A DNA stretch of 64,000 nucleotides from Chamaecyparis obtusa (lineage: Eukaryota > Streptophyta > Pinopsida > Cupressales > Cupressaceae). The stretch lies in contig BSBK01007741.1 of assembly GCA_027943335.1 (NCBI GenBank), positions 1,188,001 through 1,252,000 of the forward strand, in the 5' to 3' direction. Below, in pieces: positions 34,495 through 46,848 of this stretch. A program made the translations under genes and the position numbers. The notes beneath the pieces are model-generated. The model did no database searches, was not told where the DNA came from, and saw nothing but the letters and a program-made list of their open reading frames with translations. Position 1 is the stretch's first letter. Each line of letters begins with the position of its first letter.

Positions 34495-35556
34495 TTGGCT
34501 GAGTTAGATATCTAGATGTTGTCATTATGGAAAAATATGATCTGTATGAAGACCGCATATGACAAAGAGCAACTATGACAAAGCGCAGAACAAAATTGTC
34601 TAAGTGTAAGCAGTATTTTCCCAGTCTAACCAGACATAGTTTTGATTGGTGACATCGATAGAAGTAATTTCAGTGCTTGTGTACTTGAACATAGATGCTA
34701 TGATGTATATTGAAGACTCACCTGAGAGCACAAGTCTGTACGGCATGTACGGAAGAAGTTATTACAGTATTACCAAAGACAGTGTTAAAGCCGACAAGAC
34801 AGAAAATGAAGAGAGAATTGGTAAATAGTTAAGGGATTATTTTGTTTATCAAAATAATGTCTTAATCATATAAAGGGATGACATCCTAGATGTTAACCCT
34901 TGGGTAGAATAATTTATTATGTATTTTTTAAAGTGCTTTGTGTTTTGTAAAGCTAACTGTAAAAGTTATTATCCCTAATAACTTGTATAAATGTAAGGCA
35001 TATGTAATGCGAAGAAAGTAGAGTAACATATGTATGCGAAAGATATTGATGCAAAGTTGTAAGTTGTGAAAGTCAAGAAAGAAGACTTTGTATAAGCAAG
35101 AGAAGCTATAAAGGTTATGTACCTTTCCCTTTTTGTAATCAGAAATCATTGTACATTACATGTTTGGGCAGTGAGCTCATCTTGTAATGATTTATATTTT
35201 GTACTACCAACTCCTAGTAGGGTTGAGGCTTCTAACAAGGCCTAAAGAACCTTAATCAGGATTGAGAAACTATATGTATGTAACAGGCTCCTAAAAGGGT
35301 CAACATCCTTAACGGGATATTTTGATTAGTGGATCATTGCGGGTATCATCCCCACCGGGGTTTTCCCTTGGCTAGGGTTTCCTCGAGAACAAATAATGTG
35401 TTATGAGTTCATTTTCTTTATTGTTATGCATGTTCTTTAGTTTACTCTATTTTGCAAGTATCAAGTTAATCTGTTATATCCATAATTGGACAAAAGTAAA
35501 AGTTTGTAGAATACTGATTCACCCCCCCCCCCTCTCAGTATTCCCTATTTCTGACA
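34495..35556 (+). repeat. 3' LTR of B
   Basis: Begins TGTTGGCAATTTGG and ends ATTTCTGACA after a C tract (35522-35532). 1,062 bp; TATAAA at 34869-34874. Followed by CTTCC, the right TSD. Confidence 0.93.
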
Positions 35557-37312
35557 CTTCCATCTTTCTACAAAAACTTGGGGTCTTCATCCACCGACAT
35601 GCTTCCCAATGCAACCTCACACATGCACGTCTAGAGAGCCTCCAGCTCCAGCTCTTTCTTCATATCATCATGTGAGAATATTTCATTTTATACCACTGAA
35701 ATGCTCATATTCCCACCAATGTGGGACTAAATCTCTCAGCATGGTTTAAATATTTTCATTAAAACTTATGTGTGCACCCAGAGGCTACCACAAGTCTCTT
35801 AACTTCAAATTACCTTTCACTTGAGCAACCTTTCTTTTAAATTCCCCTTAAAGCCAAATCAAGGTGCATGTGGGATACACCCACATACACACCCTTTGTG
35901 TTTTTCATCCTTTTCAAAGCCTGAATGTGCGCTTCCTTCTAATGCTTTGATGGGCTCCTAATACCTTGCAGTAGCCTTGCAATCAGAAAGAACCTTTTCA
36001 ACTGGCATGCACCTTTTATCACGCAACCCCAGCACAAAAAAAAGAAGCTCCAACATCTTGTTCTATTCTAGCCTTGGTTTTGTTCTTTGTTTCTACCTTG
36101 CAGACAAATACGCCCCTTATCCCTTTGTATTTATATTTGCAAGTGCTGGTATTTGGAGTGTAAGTGCTGGCATGCACCAACACACAATGTGTGCGCACTC
36201 CTTTTGGAAAGTGCACATGTACCTAGAACATCTTGCAATGCACCCGCACCCCTTTGAAAAACAAGTCTGCAACACATTCAACATTGTGCGCACAACCCAC
36301 TATTTTCTTTATTAATCTGCAACATAGCATCCTCCGTTAAACTAGCCCGCATGCACCATGCCTTTCACCATGCACCATGCCTTGGTGTTATGGCACACAC
36401 CATACCTTCCATAAAATATGGGCTTTGTCTGATCATTATGTGATCCCCCTATGAACTTCAATGCACCACTCTAGATTTCGTGTGCTCCTCTTTGGTGTAC
36501 ACACACTAGCAATGGTTTCACTTGTAGCAATGAGAAAATTTGGAGTGTACAACCTTTGGCAGCTTCCTTCCTTAGTGCATACACCCCACCTCTTTGTAAT
36601 ATGTGTATCTAGCCATTGTTTGGTTTCCCTTTTATTTGGTACGCACCTTATATGTTATGGCAGCACACCAAACATGAGCACCTCCACATTCAAACCAATG
36701 TGTGCCCCCTTCTCCATTTGGCTGCTCTGTGGGAGTGCTACAAGGAGGAACCTTGGCAGCCACCTCCAAACTAAAATACACCCTATAGAGTGGTGCGCAC
36801 ACCATATTCAATTCATGTGTAACACTTCAAAACATGTGCCATCCATAACAATGCACATCTAGCCTTAATACAATGCGCACACACTCAAACAATGTACATC
36901 CCACTTATGAGGTGTAAGCACAACATGCCTAAAGAATGTTTCAAAATATTTTAAAAGAAAGACATGCTTAGCACATTTATCCATAAAAATAATGACATAT
37001 TTTGTTTAGTGAAACACAAGTGGGTGCAACACCTCCATAATAAGCACATACAACATCCAAGGAAGAGTGGTATGTGCAATGCATGGTGAGGATGTGCACA
37101 ATTGTCCCTTTTAGATACTTCATTACAAGCCTGGGAATTTATAAATGTAGAAAATTCTTAAGATGAAACTTAAAAGGCCTTTGGAAAGATTCTTTGCAAG
37201 CCTTGTCTTCAAAAATTTACTTTACAAGACACGGTTCTTTGACATGAAGAAAAATATGGGTCCCTGGAGACTTGATTTGAGGATGCATATTTTCACTCCT
37301 CTTGTTAGGGAT
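35557..37312. repeat. Old LTR fragment F, part 2
   Basis: No gene. Near 35700-35735 it has the CAATGTGGGACTAAA word also found in the E LTRs (39633-39650 and 46013-46030), in the same order relative to other motifs, so it continues the LTR fragment begun at 6898. The stretch 35990-37100 is rich in CACATG, GTGTGCGCAC and ACCATGCC words repeated irregularly, which explains the spurious frames there. Confidence 0.5.
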
Positions 37313-40300
37313 TTTTCTTGTAGGGTCAAACTTGGCTAAAATATGGGCTTGGTTCTCAGCTAAAAAGGACTCCAAATTTGCAAGAAAAGCCTAATTGATG
37401 AGGATTGGATAAGATCCTCCTTCTGCTTCGAGCTCCACAAGACTCAGGTGGGTATTGCCTATGAACAGGTTACTATATTTCAAGTAAGCTTTTGATTAGT
37501 GGATTTGGGCTTCACTATCATGCTATTGTATTACTCAAATCTACTTCAATGAAAGATGATTCTGTAAATAGCTGAGAACATCCTATTATAGAATATGACA
37601 AATGAAACTACTAATGTAATAACATGAATAATGGCATAAGGATAATGAATCCTTCTTTTTATGAGTACAACTCGAGGAAGGTTGACCTATGATTCTTTCT
37701 TTAAGGAATCACCAAATGTGAACTGGATCACCTGGATGCAGTCCTTTCACAATGTGCATAAACTTAGAAACTAAAATGAAATGGTAATGATTATTTTGTT
37801 TTGATGATAGAAAAATAACTACACAATAGACATCTAGCCAATGCCTATTCCATTAGGCAAATAGTTACTGTATGTAAATCCATAGGAAGAGATAAAAAAA
37901 AATACAGTGAAATGCCTTGCAAATTACTTGCAGTTTGAATAGAGTGCCTTACAAACCATTCTATCACTCCTATACTCTTATCATCAAAATTTTGATAATC
38001 ATGTTCACTCTCTGAGACTATTCATGAAAATTTAATTCTTTCCTTGAAAGAAACTCATAAACAATCAGACAAGCTACCTTGCAACCAGTATGTTTTACAT
38101 GCCTGACAAATAAAAACATACAAGAGTATAACATAAAAATGAGAAGACAACAATAGAATCTGAGAGAAGCTGCAATGTACTTCTTTGACCATAATCTTAT
38201 TTCAATACACACAAAATTTTAAAGTTCAGGGACCTAGACATAGGAAAGAAAAATCTACCCTATAGGAAAGATATTCAAGAATTATCCTTTAGAGACATGC
38301 TCACAACCAAGCAGTCATAAAAACTGGAACCAAAAAAGAACAAGAACCAAGAACCCTTACAACTGAGAAGAGAAGAGAATAAAAAGAAGAAGAAGAAACC
38401 CTAAAATCTATACTTGACCAACTCCTGTACATTTTGCAATCTAATCTCATAGCCTTCTCTCTTCTCTGAAAATTTGATCTTCTTGGGCATCTCCAAAATC
38501 TGATAAATTTTTTCTTTTTTGCATAAAATCTGCTCATCTACTAGAAATCTGATTAATTTGTCCTTTGCTCTTCCTTGAAATGTGATTTAGTCCTCTGTAC
38601 CCTCTTTTCCTATCACCATGCAATTCTGATTCATTCTTCCTGCCAGATTTGCAAAATCAATCAATTTTGGAAGAAGAAAAATCTCTCCAAAATCTAGTCA
38701 CAGATTTAAAAGCCTTTCCTGCTCTCAGCAACTTGATCTGATCTGGTTCTAACTACCATCATTGCATCTGCCATTTTCTGGCATTTTTGAAAACATATTA
38801 TACTACCATATTTTGATATAAAAAAAAAAATCTCCTAGACATTTTCCGATGAACAGCTTTGTCATTAAAAAAATTTAAAATTTCTCCAAAGTCTGAACTT
38901 TATAAATTTTTAAATCTTTTAAAACTTTTAAAATCTGCACATGCCACCAGAACTTGCCACTTGTCATCTTCTCATTCGCTGCTCGAACTAACCCATCTTT
39001 AACCTCAGTCCATCTGGAGATCTGGAGACTATATGAATCTCTAAGTCTCTGAAGAATTTCCTTAACCATGGTTTCATTTAGAGACTTGGAGAAATCCCTT
39101 TAGTCTCTAAATATCTGAATAGCCATCTCCAAATCTCATAATGATTTCCTCTCTTTATATTTCTTTATGAGATTTGGAGACTTCCTTTAGTCTCTAGATC
39201 TCTAAATCCACATCTGGAGATCTGGAGACTAGGAGATTTGGAGACTAAGTCTCCAAGTCTCTAGATAATTATTTAGAGATCTGGAGACTTGGAGATTTGG
39301 AGATTAAGTCTCCAAGTCTCTAGATAATTATTTGGAGATCTAGAGACTTGGAGATTTGGAGACTAGGTCTCCAAGTCTCTAGATAATTATTTGGAGATCT
39401 GGAGATTTGGAGATTTGGAGACTAAGTCTCCAAATCTCAGAATGAGCTTTTTCCTTTCTGAGACTTAGAGACTAAGTGACATGTGTCCCTTTTTCTACAA
39501 AATTTATTCTGGGCCCACTGGCATGGAAACTGAGGCGGTCACACAAGCCTGGGCAAGCATAGCTTCCAGCACTTTGATTTACTTCATATATTTGGAGAGT
39601 TTCATATAAACACTTTAAATTTCAAATTTGGGAGCAATGTGGGACTAAACTTTATAGAGCAATGTTGATTTTTTATGGCTGCCAGTACTCAGAGGACCAT
39701 AACTTTTGATTTTCAAACTAAGTTTTTCTGAAAAAAAATTTATATAATGCACACATAGTCATCTCAAACATATGTAAAATGCAACCTGACCCAGTTCGTA
39801 TTTTTTGAGTTATGATAAACAAACATGACTGAAAATCTAAACAATGCACACTCAGAGAATATTGACAATTTGCAAATGGAATGGCTCTAGCAAAGTGACT
39901 AAATGGGCACATGGGGAGCTGAAAATTGGCATGATGACTCATTCCCATGTCTATAGCATGATGCAACAACTAGCATATTACAATCAATCTCTGGAAAAAA
40001 GATACAATCACCCAAACAAAGCCTCCGACTAAAGTATGCAATTGTCCATCAAATTATTAGAAACCGCAAACAGAAAGGGCTTAGCAAACTAACCAAACGG
40101 ATTCAAAATGACTTGAAAGTTGGAACATAGGATCTTTGATATGCATACTAAACATCCTCAAAGTGGTGAGTCATGAAACATTCCTGGACGCAAGACATTC
40201 AAAGGAAAACTAGGCCACAGTATTCTATTTGACACTTAGGCAGAATTGTACAATTTGACGCTTGCTCAAAATGCGACTTCACCGAATGATTCGGGATGAC

Positions 40301-40476
40301 AAAATAACATCATAAGATGCATGCACATACTGAATGGAGTTTGTTAAACACTTGGGACACTTCATAGGCTTCAAAATGACAATCGGGTACATATGCATGA
40401 AAAGCAATTAAAAGGCTTCAAACTGCAAAATTTAACATGGTACTCAAAACCCATATTGTATTTTTTAGTACCAACA
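37313..40476 (-). repeat. 3' LTR of E
   Basis: Reads TGTTGG...CCCTAACA in element sense. No gene. Collinear with the right LTR, including the hairpin array and the CAATGTGGGACTAAA word. In element sense CCAGAGCCAC precedes it. Confidence 0.9.
39204..39438. repeat. 59-bp tandem hairpin array in the E 3' LTR
   Basis: About four units; CTAGATAATT recurs at 39261, 39320 and 39379, an exact 59-bp step. Each unit contains a perfect hairpin in the clearest copy: arms GAGACTTGGAGA (39284-39295) and TCTCCAAGTCTC (39309-39320), 13-nt loop. More degenerate units precede it from about 38990. Confidence 0.85.
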
Positions 40477-40786
40477 GTGGCTCTGGCTGTGGATGTATGC
40501 CCCATACGGGCATGCAGAGAACCTTTAGAATCTCATGGTTGAAGTAGACCACCCAATTTTGAAACCAGCTTGATGCCTTCTTTTCTCAAAACTCCAAATA
40601 AGAACCTCTCTCGAACATCTTTATTGAAAGCAAGAAAACTACTCCTACTATGTACAAACGATGGCCCCGAATCACCAAAAAATTTTCAAAACTTCTTACC
40701 TCTGTCATATACCTAATTTTTATTTCTTTCTTCTTGAGGTAAGCTGGGCATTTATTCCCATTTGTTTCACCAAGCATATCAATACT

Positions 40787-43081
40787 CTAAATCAGCTCAT
40801 TAGGCAAAACAAAATATCTGTCTTCATTTTCATAGTGCATGTAAATATTTGAAACACTTTCTTCATCTTGTTCACTATAAAAATAAGACTCAGCATGCTC
40901 ATGATTACTATCATCAGACTGGAACTTATCTTTATCTACTGATTCATGCATGCTATCAATCTGAAATGCAAAAGTCTCATACTCTACTTGATAAAAAATA
41001 TCATCCATACCCTGTCTTTTCATATCCTCAAGTGTAGCCGGTTGGAGTTCAAATGAATAATTAGATTTATACTCACACATTTCATCATCATCAAATTCTA
41101 AATCCACTCCAAAACCTCTGAATGCATCTTCATAATCAAATGCTGATTAGTATTCATGCCACAAAAATCATTATTAATTTTACTATAAAGTGTTGGTTGA
41201 TCTTCAAATACAACTCTATCAAGCACTTCATCATCGAACTCTCAAAATGCAACATCATCATTTAAAACTTTATCACACATGGAAGAAGAACATTCTAATT
41301 TCTCATAGAATAAAGATAGTATGTCATCATTTGCATCCGGTTCAACTAAATCTAAAACCTGCATGTGTTCTTCAAACAACGGATTGATAACTCCATGTAA
41401 TACTCCTCTTTGAACACTATGACAAAAAGTGGGCTGATCATCATCAAAATCCTCATCATATAAAGCATTAGTAAACACCTTAAACTCACTACCCATTTCA
41501 TTTTCATGGAGACTCTCAACATATGAAGAAAAATTAGAACCATATGAAGATTCACTGTCAACATCACCTACCAAGCATATAGTGTCCATAATTACATCCT
41601 CTTCATTATCTTGTTTAGGATAACCATTACGGCATGACCACACCCCTAAATTCTCTGCTATATGTTGCAACTTCATTATCTAATGTAAAACCATTAGATA
41701 ACCTTTCATTCAAATCTTCATGTTCATTGATATCACATCGAATCACCATTTTCTTATCTTCATACTTTGAGGACAAATCACTCTCAAAATCTTCATATTC
41801 AAACTGATTTGTATAATGCAAAAATTGAGATGCATTCTCATTTTCAGATTCAAAAAAAGAATTCATACCTTCACTTTCAAAGGAGTGTTCACTTCCATCA
41901 CTACCTTCTTCTTCCCATGTTGCATCTGACTCATACGAAGACATCTCAACATCGCTGCCTTCTTCATTCTCACTTGAATAACCACTTTCAGCACTATGTT
42001 CCTCTGACTATGACTGATATGCACATGAATCACATTCTTCATCTTGTGTTACTGGCTCTTCTTGAAATGTCGAGTCAACAACTTCAAATTCATCATCAGA
42101 GACATAAATTTCAGCCTTTTCATTCACACAAGACTGAGATATAGAAGCAGCAACTTCATGTCTAGAAACACTAACAATGTCATGTTCATAATCAGTGTTA
42201 CAAAAACTCACTGTTGGAGCTAATTCACAATTCAAAATATTAGCACATTGCTCAATTCTATCAAAGTCTGGAACATATCTTACTGTTGTAGCATCATGAA
42301 CACATGTTTCATCAATAGAAAAAGACTCAATAGTATTTATACACATATCCTGATTTGAAATTTCAACTTGGTTATAAACTACAGCAAAAGTGTTGATACA
42401 CTGATTTGAAATTGAGAGATCAACACTACATTCTTCTTTTCTTTCACATTCATTATACCTGCATACATTCATGGAAAAATGACCTCTAGTCAATCCATAC
42501 TTCAAATTGTTTTCAATATCCATCGCAATTATAAATGCCTGATATAATGATTTAGGTTCTTTATCCCTCAATAAGTAATTCATTTTCTTATCAAATGCAT
42601 CAAAGTAGACACTTACACACACTTGATCATTGGGTCTATAACTTTCAGGGATCTCATTCAAAAATTTTGCAAATATGATATTGAATTGAGGAACAAGTTC
42701 ATCACTCTCAATATGAATCCTCAAAAATTTACTATAAGAATCAGATATGCTTACCCTTTCTGCAAACTGCTCCATGAAGGCTGAATGCAACTCACTCCAA
42801 GATGAAATAGAACATGCTGGTAGAAAAGAAAACCAGTCTCTAGCATCACATTTCAAAGTTTGAACAAACAATTTCATATGCACATCCTCATGAGCAATTT
42901 CAAAGTCACACATCAAGTCACTAAATAACCAAACATGGTGACTGGCTGAAACAAGATGGTTCCCATTAAACTTAGGCAAATTTCCTTTGATTCCATCAGG
43001 GATTTCATTAGGAAAACTAGGTATGCCATCGTAACAAAATGACATGTATCCTTTGACAAAAAAAATCCTGTGAACATCCAT
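40787..43081 (-). pseudogene. gag: gag relic of E with a long acidic C-terminal extension
   Basis: Starts at ATG 43081. 357 codons are open to a TAG at 42010-42008, and the same frame goes on to 41627; after a frameshift it continues at 41676-41242, and after another returns to the first frame at 41107-40787, about 765 codons in all. Residues ~15-190 are the capsid-like Gag domain (IKGNLPKFNGNHLVSASHHV, HEDVHMKLFVQTL, SSWSELHSAFMEQF), parallel to C. The rest is strikingly acidic and Ser/Asn-rich (for example WEEEGSDGSEHSFESEG) with no zinc knuckle or enzyme motif. Such a tail could bind basic partners; that is speculation. Confidence 0.8.
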
Positions 43082-43642
43082 TACTGGCTACAACTTTTGC
43101 ACACACACTTGAAATTCTTCAAGACTAGTGATAGGAAATCTATACTTGAAGTTCACCTTCTTTTGTCATTGAACCTTTATAACATACTTCACACTTATGA
43201 ATTAACTCACGGTTCAAACCAAAAGTATATAATTTCACTTTCATATGTCCTTTCTTTAATGACAAAACCATTTGATAAGGACCATGTGAACACATAAAAT
43301 ACTAAATGGAGAATACCTGAAAGCTTTTGCTGATTGTTGTTGTTCTCTTCACATTAGACTGAAATCTAAAACAAGACTTCACATCTTAGGTTCGTTCTAG
43401 CACAGAGTCGCCACCTCTCTTCAGAGGACACAAAATTTTCACTGATCTTTCTTGAAATATCAACAGATTTTGGGCATTCCTCTCAGCAAAGTCACATATA
43501 ATTTTAAATTTTTACAACAACAAATCTAGGTAATACACTTGCAAGTCTGAAAATAACTTTCAGATCATAACATTTATGAGACTCTTCCCCAAACTGAATA
43601 TAGCAAGACTCTGGGATACTCTTAGTAGTAAACTAATTTCAC
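43082..43642 (-). other. 5' leader of E between PBS and gag
   Basis: About 560 nt with no supported frame. It would contain the packaging signal of the element RNA; nothing specific can be seen. Confidence 0.5.
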
Positions 43643-43660
43643 TCCCCAGCAGAGTCACCA
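43643..43660 (-). other. Primer-binding site of E
   Basis: TGGTGACTCTGCTGGGGA on the minus strand, identical to the PBS of C, about 3 nt from the 5' LTR. Confidence 0.8.
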
Positions 43661-43663
43661 ATT

Positions 43664-46600
43664 TTTTAGAGATTTTTCTTATAGGGTCAAACTTGGCTAA
43701 AATATGGGCTTGGTTCTCAGCTAAAAAGGACTCCAAGTTTGCAAGAAAAGCCTAATTGATGAGGATTGGATAAGATCCTCCTTCTGCTTCGAGCTCCAAA
43801 AGACTCGGGTGGGTATTGCCTATGAATAAGTTAATATATTTCAAGTAAGTTTTTTATTAGTGGATTTGGTCTTCACTGTCATGCTATTGTATTACTCAAA
43901 TCTACTTCAATGAAAGATGATTTTGTAAACAGCTGAGAACATCCTATTATAGAATATGACAAATGAAACTACTAATGTAATAACATGGACAATGGCATAA
44001 GGATAATGAATCCTTCTTCTTTTTATGAGTACAACTTGAGGGAGGTTAACTTCTGATTCTTTCTTTAAGGAATCACCAAATGTGAACTAGATCACCTAGA
44101 TGCAGTCCTTTCACAATGTGCATAAACTTAGAAACTAAAATGAAATGGTAATGATTATTTTGTTTTGATGACCAAAAAATAACTACACAATAGACATCTA
44201 GCCAGTGCCTATTCCATTGGGCAAATAGTTACTGTATGTAAATCCACAAGAAGAGATCAAAACAAATACAGTGAAATACCTTGCAAATTACTTGCAGTTT
44301 GAATAAAGTGTCTTTCAAACCATTCTATCACTCCTATACTGTTATCATCAAAATCCTGATAATCATGTTCACTCTCTGAGACTATTCATGAAAATTTAAT
44401 TCTTTCCTTAAAAGAAACTCATAAACAATCAGACAAGTTGCCTTGCAACCGGTATGTTTTACATGCTTGACAAATAAAAACATACAAGAGTATAACATAA
44501 AAATGAGAAGACAACAACAGAATCTAAGAGAAGCTACAATGTACTTCTTTCACCATAATCCTATTTCAATACACACAAAATTTTAAAGTTCAGGGACCTA
44601 GACATAGGAAAGAAAAATCTGCCCTACAAGAAAGATATTCAAGATTCATCCTTTAGAGATGCTCACAACCAAGCAGTCACAAGAACTGGAACCAAAAAAG
44701 AACAGGAACCAAGAACCCTTACAACTGAGAAGAGAAGAGAATAAAAAGAAGAAGAAGAAACCCTAAAATCTATACTTGACCAACTCCTGTCCATTCTGCA
44801 ATCTAATCTCATAGCCTTCTCTCTTCTCTGAAAATCTGATCTTCTCAGGCATCTTCAAAATCTGATAAATTTATCCTTTTTTGTATAAAATCTGCTCATC
44901 TACTGGAAATCTGATTAATTTGTCCTTTTCTCTTCCTTGAAATGTGATTTAATCCTCTGTACCCTCTTTTCCTATCACCATGCAATTCTAATTCATTCTT
45001 CCTGCCGGATTTGCAAAATCAATCAATTTTGGAAGAAGAAAAATCTCCCCAAAATCTGGTCACAGATTTAAAAGTCTTTATTGCTCTCAGCAACTTGATC
45101 TGATCTAGTTATAACTATCATCATTACATCCGCCATCTTCTGGCATTTCTGAAAACATATTATACTACCATATTCTGATAAAAAATGAATCTCCCAGACA
45201 TTTTCTCGTGAACAGCTTTGTCATTAAAAAAATACAAAATTTTTCCAAAGTCTAAACTTTATAACCTTTTAAATCTTTTAAAACCTTTAAAATCTGCACA
45301 TGCCATCAGAACTTGTCACCTGTCATCTTCTCATTCGTTGCTTGGACTAACCCATCTTTAACCACAGTCCATCTGGAGACCTAGAGACTACATGAATCTC
45401 TAAGTCTTTGAAGCATTTCCTTAACCATGATTTTATTTAGAGACTTGGAGAAATCTCTTTAGTCTCTAGATCTTTGAATAGTCATTTGGAGATTTGGAGA
45501 CTAGTCTCCAAATCTCATAATGATTTCCTCTTTTTATATTTCTTTATGAGATTTGGAGACTTCCTTTAGTTTCTAGATCTCTGAATCCGCATCTAGAGAT
45601 CTAGAGACTTGAAAATTTGGAGACTAAGTCTCCAAATCTCTAGATAATTATTTGGAGATTTGGAGACTTGGAGATTTGGAGATTAAGTCTCTAAGTCTCT
45701 AGATAATTATTTGGAGATCTGGAGACTTGGAGATTTGGAGACTAAGTCTCCAAGTCTCTAGATAATTATTTGGAGATCTGGAGACTTGGAGATTTGGAGA
45801 CTAAGTCTCCAAATCTCAGAATGAGCTTTTTCCTTTCTGAGACTTAGAGACTAAGTGACGTGTGTCCCTTTTTCTGCAAAAAATTTTCTGGGCCCACTGG
45901 CATGGAAACCGAGGTGGCCGCACAAGCCTAGGCAAGCATAGCTTCCAGCACTTTGATTTACTTCATATATTTGGAGAGTTTCATATAAACACTTTAAATT
46001 TTGAATTTGGGAGCAATGTGGGACTAAACTTTATAAAGCAATGCTGATTTTTTATGGCTATCAGTACTCAGAGGACCATAACTTTTGATTTTCAGACTGG
46101 GTTTTTCTATAAAAAAAATGTACAATGCACACATGGTCATCTCAAACATATGTAAAATTCAGCCTGACCCAGTTCGTATTTTTTGAGTTATGATAAAAAA
46201 ACATGACTGAAAATCTGAACAATGCACACTCAGAGAATATTGACAATTTGCAAATGGAATGGCTTTGGCAAAGTGACTAAATGGGCACATGGGGAGCTAA
46301 AAATTGGCATGATGACTCATTATCATGTCTACATCATGATGCAACAACTGGCATATTACAATCAATCTTTGGGAAAAAGATATAATCACCTGAACAAGGC
46401 CTCCGACTAAAGTATGCAACTGTCCATCAAATTATTAGAAATTACAAACGGAAAGGGCTTAGCAAACTGACCAAACAGATTCAAAATGACTTGAAAGTTG
46501 GAACATAGGCTCTATGATATGCATACTAAACATCCTCAAAGTGGCAAGTCATGAAACATTCCTGGACGCAAGACATTCAAAGGCAAACTGGGCCACAGTA

Positions 46601-46848
46601 TTCTATTTGACACTTCGGCAGAATTGTGCAATTTGACACTTGCTCAAAATGGGACTTCACCGAATGATTCAGGATGACAAAATAACATCATAGGATACAT
46701 GCACATACTGAATGGAGTGTGTTAAACACCTAGGACACCTCATAGGCTTCAAAATGACAACCGGGTACATGAAAAGCAATAAAAGGGCTTCAAACTGCAA
46801 AATTTAACATGGTACTCAAAACCCATGTTGCATTTTTGAGTACTAACA
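43664..46848 (-). repeat. 5' LTR of E
   Basis: Collinear with 37313-40476; the inner end is degraded (TTTTAGAG in place of TGTTAGGG) and the outer end reads ..GTACTAACA. No gene. Confidence 0.9.
45590..45817. repeat. 59-bp tandem hairpin array in the E 5' LTR
   Basis: CTAGATAATT at 45640, 45699 and 45758, again a 59-bp step. Unit count and spacing match the other LTR, so the array was present when E inserted. Confidence 0.85.

Larger units (their letters stand above)
7493..35556 (+). mobile_element. Copia-like LTR element without pol, element B, split by insertions D and C
   Basis: Two LTRs of 1,068 and 1,062 bp (7493-8560 and 34495-35556) share sequence from end to end. Flanks are CTTCT (7488-7492) and CTTCC (35557-35561), a 5-bp TSD with one later change. 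The internal part keeps gag, a spacer of about 430 nt, and a long ORF2 in the family A layout, with PBS and two PPTs. Leaving out D (12261-13697) and C (14028-33219), each with one TSD copy, makes the ORF2 frame run on across both joints, which confirms the nesting. No enzyme domain is present, so B was non-autonomous. Confidence 0.9.
37313..46848 (-). mobile_element. Gag-only gypsy (Tat-like) element E with 3.2-kb LTRs
   Basis: LTRs of 3,164 and 3,185 bp (37313-40476 and 43664-46848) flank an internal region of only 3.2 kb. The gag is homologous to that of C, and the PBS is identical, so E is a non-autonomous relative. No pol motif is present in any frame of the internal region. TSD is uncertain: CCTCT precedes the left LTR (37308-37312) and follows the right LTR only after two extra bases (46851-46855). 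Confidence 0.88.

Noticed and set aside
36019..36862. Frames of 112 and 133 codons in F part 2
   Set aside because: Low-complexity CACATG/GTGCAC-rich DNA; no motif, no conserved counterpart in E.
39204..39438. CRISPR-like array (regular 59-bp repeats)
   Set aside because: Units are head-to-tail with no unique spacers, lie in an LTR, and occur in a plant genome.
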